Positions 7,843-16,308 of a stretch of DNA of 64,000 bases are shown here, one piece after another; position 1 is the stretch's first letter, and every line of letters starts with the position of its first letter. The position numbers and the translations under genes are program-made. The DNA comes from Eubacteriales bacterium. GTDB lineage: Bacteria; Bacillota; Clostridia; Oscillospirales; Butyricicoccaceae. The notes below the pieces were generated by a model. The model searched no databases, was not told where the DNA came from, and saw only the letters and a list, made by a program, of their open reading frames with translations. Location: assembly GCA_030524285.1 (NCBI GenBank), contig JAUNGQ010000004.1:73626-137625 (forward strand), given 5' to 3'.

Positions 7843-9399
7843 TTATGATGCAGACCAGCCTTCGATGCCATGGAAAACATTATACGGCCATGGCGCGAAG
7901 CCTTCCGGAAGCTGATCCGCCGAGGAAATCAGAGAGCGTTCAAAGGCAATTGGTATAATCGGTGTCTCTTCCATAAAGCATTCGAGATAATCTGCCTGTG
8001 CATCCTCCCATTCTGTCTCGTCTGCCGTATGCAGAGCCGTCAGCACGTTCTCCATTTGCGAACTGGAATACGTTCCGAAATTCCGTTCTCCATTGCGGGA
8101 GATAACCGAAGACAGATCAAAATCCACTGTCATCTCATATTCACCATAATAGATTTGAAAGCTTTCCCGGCGCAGCTTTGCCCGACAGTCCTCAAATTCC
8201 AACGGTGTGACGGTAGCCTGAATACCAACCTCATTCAGATTTTTTACATACTGATCCAGTACAGCGCCCTTGGCGCCATAGGCTGCGTTATAAATGATTT
8301 CTATCGTAAACTGCTTTTTGCTGCTGATATCCAGATAACCGTCATCATCACGGTCATAAATGCCTGCATCCTCCAGAAGCGCCAATGCTTCCTCCTTACT
8401 ATAGTCCGGTGCGTCAACGCCTTCCGGTATCGATGCCACCGGCAGCGATGCTGCATCAGCCCGCCCGGTAAAACAGGTATGCACAATACTGCTGCGGTCC
8501 ATCAGCATAGACAACGCCGTGCGGACGTCCGGGTCATCCAGCGGCTCCCATTCACAGTTGATACCGAGATAATGCAGCCGGGTTGTCGGAACGCTTGCTG
8601 TATATTTGGCTCCGGTCACTGCGGTACTTTCCGCGTCCTGCTGTATCAGGAGTGATAAATCCCCGCTGCTCAACAGGTTGGCAGCGCCGCTGTTGTCGGA
8701 TACGGATTTCAGTTCAATGGAACTGCAAAAGCCAACCGTTCCCCCGCTCCATGCATCAAATGGAATCAGCTTCATACCGGAATCCGATGATACAATCTGA
8801 TACGGGCCGGAACCATCCAGAATTTCCTCTTCCTCGGAGCCTTTGCGGAAAATCGGTACATTCAGCAATGCCTCCAGTTCTTTTGTAGATTTGGAACGGT
8901 TAAGCCGGATATTGATGGTATCATCATCGCATTTCACGGAGGAAATGCATGCCAATTGCTCCTGATACACAGAATTTTCCTGCTGACGCGCATTGTTCAG
9001 AGAATATACAACATCCTCTACAGTTACTTCCTCTCCGGAATGAAATTTCATTCCGGATCGCAGCGTCAGCGTATAGGACTTTGCGCTGTTTTGTTCGATA
9101 TCTTCACAAAGCTCCGCCTGTGGTTCAAAGCTTTCGTCCAGTTGGAACAAGCTTTCAAAGCAGAGCTGCAATAGCAGCTTGTTTTCCGCTGAAGTACAGG
9201 TCAGCGGATTCAGGCTGTCGCTTTTGTTATATGCAAGCGAAAAGGAATCCACTGCCTTGACATCTTCCGGTTGCACAGCTCCCTGCTCGGCAGCCGTACC
9301 GCTTCCGTTCCCATCTGCTGTTTGTGCACCGCATCCTGCCAGCGCCGTCAACAATATAGCACCAGTCAGAAATACTGTTATCCCACGTTTCCAATTCAT
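7843..9399 (-). CDS. Peptide-type ABC transporter substrate-binding lipoprotein
   Basis: 518 residues, SBP_bac_5 family (oligopeptide/dipeptide/nickel-binding type). A signal peptide with lipobox (LTALAGCGAQ, Cys at about 23) anchors it outside the membrane. Family landmarks include SLNPLTCTSAENKLLLQLCFESLF, SYTLTLRSGMKFHSGEEVTVEDVVYSL and DPDVRTALSMLMDRSSI. Its start overlaps the pgeF stop by four bases (ATGA). No permease or ATPase genes accompany it, so it either shares a transporter encoded elsewhere or acts as a sensor. The ligand cannot be told from sequence. Confidence 0.88.
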   Translation of the reverse strand: MNWKRGITVFLTGAILLTALAGCGAQTADGNGSGTAAEQGAVQPEDVKAVDSFSLAYNKSDSLNPLTCTSAENKLLLQLCFESLFQLDESFEPQAELCEDIEQNSAKSYTLTLRSGMKFHSGEEVTVEDVVYSLNNARQQENSVYQEQLACISSVKCDDDTINIRLNRSKSTKELEALLNVPIFRKGSEEEEILDGSGPYQIVSSDSGMKLIPFDAWSGGTVGFCSSIELKSVSDNSGAANLLSSGDLSLLIQQDAESTAVTGAKYTASVPTTRLHYLGINCEWEPLDDPDVRTALSMLMDRSSIVHTCFTGRADAASLPVASIPEGVDAPDYSKEEALALLEDAGIYDRDDDGYLDISSKKQFTIEIIYNAAYGAKGAVLDQYVKNLNEVGIQATVTPLEFEDCRAKLRRESFQIYYGEYEMTVDFDLSSVISRNGERNFGTYSSSQMENVLTALHTADETEWEDAQADYLECFMEETPIIPIAFERSLISSADQLPEGFAPWPYNVFHGIEGWSAS

Positions 9400-10205
9400 T
9401 TCTTTTTCTCCTCCAGCATAATGACCCCTGCTTGAACGCCGCGCATACCATGCGTCGCACGGTGTGACCAGAATTCATCCTGCATACATTTTGTACAAAG
9501 GCCGCTGTCGATAATCGTTTCTACGCCTGCCTGCTCGAGCTGTAATTGATTGATACCCTGCAGGTCAATAAAGTATTTCGGCTCCCGCCATTGGATAAAC
9601 GGTTCTACCATTGCACCCATGGTTTCCCGCATGGCGTCCGGCACATCCGTATCTGTCTCAAAGCAGCACTGCCGGATAGACGGTCCAATAACTGCCTGTA
9701 TATTTTTCGGGTCCGCACCATAATTTTCCCGCATGGCCTGCACGGTTTTCGCAAGGATTCCATGGGCTGTGCCGCGCCAGCCGGAATGGCATACGCCGAT
9801 GCTGCGGCTCACCGGATCATGCAGCAGCGTGACAACGCAGTCCGCATAATAGCCGCACAATGGTACATTGGTCAGATTGGTTACAATGGCATCGGCTTTC
9901 CAGCTCATCGGTTGTCCCAACCCCATGCCCAGCGTTTTTTCATCTACCACGCGTACAATATCACTATGAATTTGCTTGGTCATTGTCATACGCTCACGCG
10001 CCACGCCGAAATGCTCCGCCAAAATCTGATAATTCCGCAGGACATTTTCCCGTTCATCGCCCCGGTTGAAGCCCAGGTTTAAGGAAAACAAATGTCCTGT
10101 ACTCACCCCGCCAAACTTTGTGGTAAACAGATGCGGCGTTGTCACCGCATCGCATGTATAATAAACAAAATCGCCGTTTTTCTTTCTTTGTATCATTTGA
10201 TGCAT
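9396..10205 (-). CDS. pgeF: Peptidoglycan editing factor / laccase-domain protein PgeF (YfiH)
   Basis: 269 residues of the Cu-oxidase_4/YfiH family. Metal-site motifs: ADCVVTLLHDP, GVCHSGWRGTAHGI and VIGPSIRQCCFE, matching the conserved Cys/His set of PgeF. In E. coli PgeF removes wrongly incorporated L-Ser from the UDP-MurNAc peptide; family members also show purine-nucleoside phosphorylase/deaminase activity. I chose ATG 10205 because GGGAGGA lies seven bases upstream; the ATG at 10226 has no RBS. It is the first gene of a three-gene minus-strand operon. Confidence 0.87.
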   Translation of the reverse strand: MHQMIQRKKNGDFVYYTCDAVTTPHLFTTKFGGVSTGHLFSLNLGFNRGDERENVLRNYQILAEHFGVARERMTMTKQIHSDIVRVVDEKTLGMGLGQPMSWKADAIVTNLTNVPLCGYYADCVVTLLHDPVSRSIGVCHSGWRGTAHGILAKTVQAMRENYGADPKNIQAVIGPSIRQCCFETDTDVPDAMRETMGAMVEPFIQWREPKYFIDLQGINQLQLEQAGVETIIDSGLCTKCMQDEFWSHRATHGMRGVQAGVIMLEEKKK

Positions 10206-10266
10206 GCTGAATCCTCCCTGCAGCAATACTGTTTTTATTATACTATGGTTTTCTAAAAAAATATAG

Positions 10267-10293
10267 TGGTAATATTAAATCAGGATATTACCA
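10267..10293. promoter_or_regulatory. Perfect 9-bp dyad, candidate operator upstream of pgeF
   Basis: TGGTAATAT (10267-10275) and ATATTACCA (10285-10293), 9-base spacer, between the divergent pgeF and rny genes. There is no T run, so an operator is more likely than a terminator. The remainder of 10206-10526 holds the rny promoter and no gene. Confidence 0.5.
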
Positions 10294-10377
10294 TAAAAGT
10301 TCCATTTTTTTGCAGGAATTCATGCATAAAAATGTATTGGGCTGGCAAAATTGGAAGCCTTTGCAAAACCGCAACGG

Positions 10378-10406
10378 TTGACAAGATTTTGATTTCCGAT
10401 TACAAT
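10378..10406 (+). promoter_or_regulatory. Promoter for rny
   Basis: TTGACA (10378-10383), 17 bases, TACAAT (10401-10406). The implied 5' UTR is about 115 bases. Confidence 0.75.
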
Positions 10407-10526
10407 AGTTAACGATACCTTTGTATGCAAACGTATGCGATCTATCGTTTGATTGCACAGGTGTTACACTTAAAATGAAGATATTTTGAAAAAAATCACA
10501 AAAAACAGGAGGTGTGTATCAGAGGA

Positions 10527-12059
10527 ATGATTGGTTATATCATTGCCGCAATTGTCGGTATTATTATTGGCGTTGTCGTTATGTTCATTTATTGCAGCGC
10601 TTCCAAGCAGACGCTTAACGATGCGAAGCGTGAAGCAGATATAATTAAAAATGAGGCAGAGGAAGCCGCAGCTCAGAAAAAACGGGAAGCCTTGCTGGAG
10701 GCCAAGGAGGAAATCCACAAGAACCGTGCGGACCTGGAACGTGAGATCAAGGAACGCCGCAGTGAGATGCAGAAAACCGAACGCCGTCTGACACAGAAGG
10801 AAGAAACGCTGGATCGTAAAACCGATGCAGCAGAGAAGAAGAGTGAAGAGCTAAACCGCAAGCTGGCGAATATTCAAAAGAGCCGTGATGAAGCGGAACA
10901 GTATAAGCAACAGCAGCTGGAACGTCTGGAAAGCATTTCCGGGCTGACCCGCGAAGAGGCAAAGGAATTTCTTGTCAATTCCATTGAACAGGAAGCACAG
11001 CATGACGCAGCCATTAAGCTGCGTGATATTCAGCAGCAGACAAAGGATGAGGCTGAAAAATATGCGCGTGAGGTTATTTCTTCTGCAATCCAGCGCTGTG
11101 CCGCAGACCATGTTGCAGAAGCAACGGTTTCTGTTGTACCGCTGCCAAACGACGAAATGAAGGGACGTATCATCGGACGTGAGGGACGTAATATCCGCAC
11201 GCTGGAAACTCTGACCGGTGTTGACCTGATTATCGATGATACGCCGGAAGCGATTACGCTTTCGTGCTTTGACCCGGTTCGCCGCGAGATTGCCCGTCTC
11301 ACACTCGAAAAGCTGATTATTGATGGGCGTATCCATCCGGCACGCATCGAGGAAATGGTGGAAAAGAGCCGCCGCGAGGTGGAGCAGGTCATCAAGCAGG
11401 AGGGCGAACGCGCTGTACTCGAAACCGGTGTGCACGGCCTGCATCCCGAGCTGATCAAGCTGCTCGGCCGTATGCGTTACCGCACCAGCTATGGACAGAA
11501 CGTTCTACAGCATTCCATCGAGGTTTCCCACATCGCCGGCATTCTTGCCGGAGAGTTGGGCGTGAATGCAACACAGGCAAAGCGTGCCGGTCTTCTACAT
11601 GATATTGGCAAAGCAGTTGACCGCGAAATGGAAGGCTCTCATGTGGATATCGGCGTCGATCTGTGTAAACGCTATCGTGAACATGCTGATATTATCCATG
11701 CCGTTCAGGCACATCATGGCGACATTGAGGCAAAGACCCTTGTTGCCTGCCTCGTTCAAGCGGCAGATGCAATTTCTGCAGCCCGTCCGGGTGCCCGCCG
11801 CGAAAATCTGGAGGCTTACATCAAGCGTCTGGAAAAACTCGAAGAGATCGCAAATACTACTCCGGGTGTTTCCAGCTCGTATGCAATTCAGGCAGGCCGT
11901 GAAATCCGCATTATTGTCAATCCGGATCAGGTTTCTGATTCCAAGATGATTCTGCTTTCCCGTGACATTGCCAAGAAGATTGAAAATGAACTGGAGTATC
12001 CAGGTCAGATCAAGATCAATATGATCCGTGAAACCCGCGCGATTGAGTATGCCAAGTAA
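10527..12059 (+). CDS. rny: Ribonuclease Y
   Basis: 510 residues, the endoribonuclease that starts mRNA decay in Firmicutes. Architecture: N-terminal membrane helix ([20 protein letters not shown]), a long coiled coil to about residue 200, KH domain ([20 protein letters not shown]) and HD domain ([22 protein letters not shown]) with the metal-binding His-Asp pair. The start is uncertain: AGGAGG (10507-10512) is 14 bases from ATG 10527, while the in-frame GTG at 10512 overlaps that RBS. ATG fits the family N-terminus best. Confidence 0.94.
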   Translation: MIGYIIAAIVGIIIGVVVMFIYCSASKQTLNDAKREADIIKNEAEEAAAQKKREALLEAKEEIHKNRADLEREIKERRSEMQKTERRLTQKEETLDRKTDAAEKKSEELNRKLANIQKSRDEAEQYKQQQLERLESISGLTREEAKEFLVNSIEQEAQHDAAIKLRDIQQQTKDEAEKYAREVISSAIQRCAADHVAEATVSVVPLPNDEMKGRIIGREGRNIRTLETLTGVDLIIDDTPEAITLSCFDPVRREIARLTLEKLIIDGRIHPARIEEMVEKSRREVEQVIKQEGERAVLETGVHGLHPELIKLLGRMRYRTSYGQNVLQHSIEVSHIAGILAGELGVNATQAKRAGLLHDIGKAVDREMEGSHVDIGVDLCKRYREHADIIHAVQAHHGDIEAKTLVACLVQAADAISAARPGARRENLEAYIKRLEKLEEIANTTPGVSSSYAIQAGREIRIIVNPDQVSDSKMILLSRDIAKKIENELEYPGQIKINMIRETRAIEYAK

Positions 12060-12075
12060 ATAAGATCGAAAGCCA

Positions 12076-12108
12076 AGCGAGCGTGTTGAAAAAATACGCT
12101 CGCTTTTT
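12076..12108 (+). terminator. Terminator after rny
   Basis: Stem AGCGAGCGT / ACGCTCGCT (12076-12084, 12096-12104) followed by TTTT. Confidence 0.85.
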
Positions 12109-12115
12109 GCTGCTC

Positions 12116-12156
12116 ATATAAAAAGCCTCCCTCGGATTGCATCCGAGAGAGGCTTT
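12116..12156 (-). terminator. Terminator for the YhaN-like ATPase gene
   Basis: Hairpin AAAGCCTC-C-CTCGGAT / ATCCGAG-A-GAGGCTTT (12122-12156). Read on the minus strand it is followed by T-rich sequence, 16 bases after the stop. Confidence 0.75.
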
Positions 12157-12171
12157 GCTCTGCATAAACTG

Positions 12172-14229
12172 TTACGGCCTCCTGCAGGTCAGCAGAATAA
12201 CCTGTCTTTCATGCGCGATTTCACGCAGCAGCTTCATACCGCATGCGGTTCGCTCGTCATCATAATTGACAAACGGGTCATCCAGAATAATCGGTACGCT
12301 TTCGCCTGCTTCATCCAGCAGCACCTTGCATACTGCCAGACGCAACGCCAGATATAACTGATCACGGGTACCAGTGGACAACCGAAGCGTATCCATCTCC
12401 ACTGCACTGTTATCCCGGCGGCAGGTTGCTTCAAAATCTGTGTATAGCTGCATGGCTGTGTACCGGTCAGCTGTCAATACCCTTAAATACTCCTGTGCGA
12501 GCTGATTGATCTGCGGAGAAACGCGGCCTGTCAGCTCTGCATTTGCCTGCACAAGTGATTCCTTTGCCAGACGGATGGCATCCAACTGCCACAGAATGCT
12601 TTCCTTCTCTTCCTCCAGCCGATCCCGCTGTGCGCATAGCTCTTGCCGCACACCGATTTCTTCACATTTCCCACGGCATACCGCAATTGCTTCATGCAGC
12701 GCATTGCAGCTCTGCCTTGCCTGATCGACGGCTGTCTTTGCTTCATTCATACGTGTACGCGCTTCACCCTGCGGACCTGTCGTGTCCAGAATATCCAAAT
12801 ACTGCTCCGCCAGCGCATCATGCTCACGCTTGCAGTCCAAATACTGCTTTTTCTTTGTGATAACCTCTTGCATGAATTGCAGGGCACGCTGCTCCTGTTC
12901 CGCTGGGATATCCGGTGCAATACGGTTTATCTGCTCCCAGAACTTTTCCCGTGCGGCTGCTCCCCGCTCTTCTGCCTGTGTATTGCGCACAATGGCAGAC
13001 TGTTTGCGCCGCTCCAGCTTGACACGTTCCTCATCAAAATCCATCGGCGGCGCTTCCAGTGACTGCGTACTGCCTACAAAGGTGACAATCAGCGCAATAA
13101 TCGCAAAAACAGAGAACAGATATGGCATATATGGCGCCAAAGGCCCGAATGGAATCAATCGCAGCAGGCTGACAACGGCGAGGACGCCAAACAACACGGC
13201 CAATGCCATAGACCAGCCGCGGATATGGATATCCGATGTGCTTCGTGCACTGTTGCTGTAATCATCCTCTGTATTATCAATATCATCCTTCCATTTCTGA
13301 TAATTGGCTGTGACGGTTTCCAGCTCTTCTCTGGCATCTTTTGTTGCCTGTTTGGCTTCCAGATATGCGCTGGTTGCACGTTCTGCATCTGCCAGAACAT
13401 CAAATGGAGGCAGCTCATCACGTATTTTTGCAAGATTTTCGCGCGAACGTCGTTCCTCCCGCTCCGCGGCTTCCCGCTTGGCAACAAATAATAAGGTGAA
13501 ATCCTCTGTTGCCTGCTGCTGATCGTTTTCAGCTTCGGCAATCCGCTGCTCCGCCTCCGGAAGCTGTGCCTCATAATTTGCAATCTGCCCAGTCAAATCA
13601 TCCAAACGTGCAATCGACTGATCAAGCTGCTCAATGCCAGCTTCCACCTGCGCATAACGTCCACGCTTTCCTGTACCGCGCAATGCATTTTTCCACTGGT
13701 CGAGCTGTGATACCGCGCCGGAATACAGCATTGCACTGTCCCCGGTTGTAGAAAGCGCCAGCATGCGGTCTCCCAGTTCCCCGGCGGAAAGCGCCTGATC
13801 CTGTCCATCCAGCAGTGCAGAGGATTGGAAGCCCTCCTCACTGACACCGGTCAGGATTTTACCGCAGTCCTTTGCCGTCAGCTCCGCACACGGCTCACCG
13901 GTATCCGCATAATATGCGGAAAATTCCTGCATCGGCGCACTGCCCTTGCCAGTCTGCCGGCTGAGGATCACCCGCCGGCCTTTCCATTCCACCTCAAGCC
14001 TGCCGCTCATCGGATTGCCGTCAATTGGACGGAAACGCGTTTTATCTGACAACTGCCTGCGGCTATCCCTCCGGCTGGTATTCAGCCCGTACAACATAAC
14101 CCGCAGGAAATTGCACAATGTTGTCTTGCCGCCCTCATTGGGCAGATAAAGCACATTCAGGCCGTCCTCAAATCGGATCGTCCGGCCATCCAAAACACCA
14201 AAATGCCCTTGTGCATTCAAAAATTTCAT
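12172..14229 (-). CDS. SbcC/YhaN-like AAA ATPase with coiled coil and two membrane helices
   Basis: 685 residues. Walker A YLPNEGGKTTLCNF near residue 32; Q-loop region and long coiled coils at about 190-320 and 400-550; two hydrophobic segments in the middle (SMALAVLFGVLAVVSLL and YLFSVFAIIALIVTFVG); ABC signature LSTGTRDQLYLALRLAV and Walker B VPIILDDPF near the C-terminus. It resembles B. subtilis YhaN, an SbcC/Rad50-like ATPase that normally pairs with the YhaO/SbcD-type phosphoesterase. No such partner is adjacent. I chose ATG 14229 (RBS AGGGAGA); TTG 14247 lacks one. Confidence 0.82.
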   Translation of the reverse strand: MKFLNAQGHFGVLDGRTIRFEDGLNVLYLPNEGGKTTLCNFLRVMLYGLNTSRRDSRRQLSDKTRFRPIDGNPMSGRLEVEWKGRRVILSRQTGKGSAPMQEFSAYYADTGEPCAELTAKDCGKILTGVSEEGFQSSALLDGQDQALSAGELGDRMLALSTTGDSAMLYSGAVSQLDQWKNALRGTGKRGRYAQVEAGIEQLDQSIARLDDLTGQIANYEAQLPEAEQRIAEAENDQQQATEDFTLLFVAKREAAEREERRSRENLAKIRDELPPFDVLADAERATSAYLEAKQATKDAREELETVTANYQKWKDDIDNTEDDYSNSARSTSDIHIRGWSMALAVLFGVLAVVSLLRLIPFGPLAPYMPYLFSVFAIIALIVTFVGSTQSLEAPPMDFDEERVKLERRKQSAIVRNTQAEERGAAAREKFWEQINRIAPDIPAEQEQRALQFMQEVITKKKQYLDCKREHDALAEQYLDILDTTGPQGEARTRMNEAKTAVDQARQSCNALHEAIAVCRGKCEEIGVRQELCAQRDRLEEEKESILWQLDAIRLAKESLVQANAELTGRVSPQINQLAQEYLRVLTADRYTAMQLYTDFEATCRRDNSAVEMDTLRLSTGTRDQLYLALRLAVCKVLLDEAGESVPIILDDPFVNYDDERTACGMKLLREIAHERQVILLTCRRP

Positions 14230-14437
14230 TTCAGTCTCCCTGTTCAATCAAAACAAAATAGGTTCAGACACTATGCCTTTTATTATATCACATAATTTAT
14301 ATATGACAACCATCTGAAAACGACAGTTTCTGCATTTCTTTTCCAATACAGGTTTTCATTTGTTTTCCGCCCTTCCTATGATACAATAATATATTATAAT
14401 CATGTTCCCACATAGGCTTGAAACGAGGTGCTTTATT

Positions 14438-14635
14438 ATGAGAAAGAAAGCAGGAGCGATCCTTTCCGTTGGTCTGCTCGTCACATTGCTGCTTGCAGGC
14501 TGTACAAGCGCATCCCCTGCCCGGGAAACCAACGGCAGTGCGGATTTTTCGGGCAGCGCAGTCCGTTCCAAAGAAACCGGCGCCGCCATGCTGCCCTCCG
14601 CTGACAGCGGAAGCGGTTCCGGATATGCAGACTGA
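14438..14635 (+). CDS. Small putative lipoprotein
   Basis: 65 residues. Signal peptide MRKKAGAILSVGLLVTLLLAGC with a lipobox (LLAGC, Cys 22), then a short Ser/Gly/Ala-rich tail with no recognisable domain. ATG 14438 follows ACGAGGTG. It is divergent from the YhaN-like gene. No function can be assigned; the mature part is only about 44 residues, so it may be a lipid-anchored peptide or a gene remnant. Confidence 0.6.
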   Translation: MRKKAGAILSVGLLVTLLLAGCTSASPARETNGSADFSGSAVRSKETGAAMLPSADSGSGSGYAD

Positions 14636-14753
14636 GCTGCACAGGCCGTACACTTTACCAGCATATATGCGAATTGTCAGACAGATTTAACCATTATGAA
14701 AACTCCGCAGAGAAATTCATCCACATTTTCCACAAAAAAAATTCAAAAAACAA

Positions 14754-14782
14754 TTTACAAACTTGTCACATTAGTATAAAAT
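14754..14782 (+). promoter_or_regulatory. Candidate upstream promoter of the 4-hydroxybutyrate cluster
   Basis: TTTACA (14754-14759), 17 bases, TAAAAT (14777-14782), about 210 bases before 4hbD in an AT-rich stretch. The 14636-14991 gap holds this, the proximal promoter and the dyad listed next; no gene is seen. Confidence 0.5.
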
Positions 14783-14826
14783 GAAGTTAAATTGAATTGC
14801 TTCGTTTCCTTCTCGGCTTTTCCAGT

Positions 14827-14888
14827 AAAAAGTTGAGAGATTTTTCTTGTAACTTTGTCACTTTTTATTGAAGTTTCGCTCAACTTTT
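14827..14888. repeat. 10-bp perfect inverted repeat flanking/overlapping the 4hbD promoter
   Basis: AAAAGTTGAG (14827-14836) and CTCAACTTTT (14879-14888), centres 52 bp apart. The second arm lies inside the spacer of the proximal promoter. The roughly five-helical-turn spacing suits two operator half-sites or DNA looping. Confidence 0.5.
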
Positions 14889-14896
14889 GGTACAAT
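14868..14896 (+). promoter_or_regulatory. Proximal promoter of 4hbD
   Basis: TTGAAG (14868-14873), 17 bases, TACAAT (14891-14896). Confidence 0.65.
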
Positions 14897-14991
14897 TAAA
14901 AGCAAGGGAATGGAATTTATTCACCCACCTTTGGATAACAAGTCTGAAAAGGCTTTTTATGCAAGAAATTTTTTTATAGGAGATGTTTAAT

Positions 14992-16173
14992 ATGGATGCT
15001 TTTAGCAAGGCTCTGCAGGCTGATAAGAGAGAAATCATTATCGCGCCAACCATTTACAAGTGTGCTGATTTCGGCATGTTCGCTGAAGAATTCAAACTGA
15101 ATGAGCGTGACTGCGTTCTGACAAATGAATTCATCTACAAGCCGTTCATGGAGCAGTACAACCTGCCGTGCAACTTCGTATTCCAGGAGAAATTCGTTGG
15201 TGCAGGCGAGCCGTCTGAAAAGATGATCGAAATCATGTACGAGACCATCCCGTATGATTCCTATGACCGCGTTATCGCTATCGGCGGCGGCGCTATCATG
15301 GACCTTTGCAAGCTGCTGGGCTGCAAGCGCCCGAAGTCTGTTCATGAACTGTACTTCAAGCGCGAGCCGTTCATTCATGAAAAGGAAGTTATCGCTATCC
15401 CGACCACCTGTGGTACCGGTTCTGAAGTTACCAACATTTCTGTTGCTATCGTTAAGGATGAGAAGGACGGCGTTCTGACCGGCGGCGAGACCAAGCTCGG
15501 TCTGGTATCTGACGACATGATTCCGAACAAGGTATGCCTGATTCCGGATATGCTGAAGACCCTGCCGTATAAGCCGTTTGCTTCTTCTGCAATCGACGCG
15601 CTGATCCATGCAACCGAATCCTTCCTGTCTCCGTCCCGTAAGACCATCACTTCTGAGCTGTTCTCTGTAAAGGCTATGGAAATGATTCTGGAAGGCTTCC
15701 GCCGCATCGGTGAAGATGGCCCGGATGCTCGCCTGACTTACCTCGACGAGTTCTCCACTGCTTCTACTTACGCTGGTATCGCATTCCTGAAGGCTGGCTG
15801 TGCTACCGTTCATGGCATGTCCTTCCCGCTCGGCGGCACCTACCATGTACCGCACGGTGAATCCAACTACGCTCTGTTCGGCAAGATTCTGGAAATCTAT
15901 GACGAAATGAACCCAACCGGCGAGATCATGAAGTTCAAGGAAATGATCGCTCGCATCACTGGCTGTGAAGTAGACAACGCTATTGCATACCTGAACGAGC
16001 TGCTTGAGAAGGTTCTGCACCTGAAGCCGCTGCATGAGTATGGCTTCAAGGAAGAAGACATCGATGCATTCGCAGCATCTGTTGAGGCAAACCAGCAGCG
16101 TCTGATTACCAACTCCTACATCCAGCCGTGGACGCAGGAGCTGTCTAAGCGTGTTTACAGAGAGTGCTTCTAA
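14992..16173 (+). CDS. 4hbD: 4-hydroxybutyrate dehydrogenase (iron-containing alcohol dehydrogenase family)
   Basis: 393 residues, Fe-ADH family: NAD(P)H-dependent interconversion of succinate semialdehyde and 4-hydroxybutyrate. Family motifs: VIAIGGGAIMDLCKLLG (nucleotide binding), IPTTCGTGSEVTNISV, DALIHATESFLS and GCATVHGMSFPLGGTYHVPHGESN, with the metal-binding His residues in the last two. I chose ATG 14992, nine bases after AGGAG; ATG 14983 nearly touches that RBS. The assignment to 4-hydroxybutyrate rests on its place directly before abfD. No succinyl-CoA/semialdehyde dehydrogenase is in the window. Confidence 0.86.
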   Translation: MDAFSKALQADKREIIIAPTIYKCADFGMFAEEFKLNERDCVLTNEFIYKPFMEQYNLPCNFVFQEKFVGAGEPSEKMIEIMYETIPYDSYDRVIAIGGGAIMDLCKLLGCKRPKSVHELYFKREPFIHEKEVIAIPTTCGTGSEVTNISVAIVKDEKDGVLTGGETKLGLVSDDMIPNKVCLIPDMLKTLPYKPFASSAIDALIHATESFLSPSRKTITSELFSVKAMEMILEGFRRIGEDGPDARLTYLDEFSTASTYAGIAFLKAGCATVHGMSFPLGGTYHVPHGESNYALFGKILEIYDEMNPTGEIMKFKEMIARITGCEVDNAIAYLNELLEKVLHLKPLHEYGFKEEDIDAFAASVEANQQRLITNSYIQPWTQELSKRVYRECF

Positions 16174-16210
16174 TTCTGAAAGCAACCCACTATTACCGTT
16201 AGCTTGTAAA

Positions 16211-16248
16211 CGCAGCGGGTATCGTCCGCGGTACTCGCTGCGCTTTTG
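16211..16248 (+). terminator. Hairpin with T-run between 4hbD and abfD
   Basis: Eleven-base stem CGCAGCGGGTA / TACTCGCTGCG with one G-T pair (16211-16221, 16232-16242), then CTTTTGC. It could partly end transcription and set relative expression. Confidence 0.6.
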
Positions 16249-16308
16249 CTACAAGAAAGAAACCATAAACCAAGAGAGAGATGACCGAAGAAAGGATTTC
16301 GATTCATT

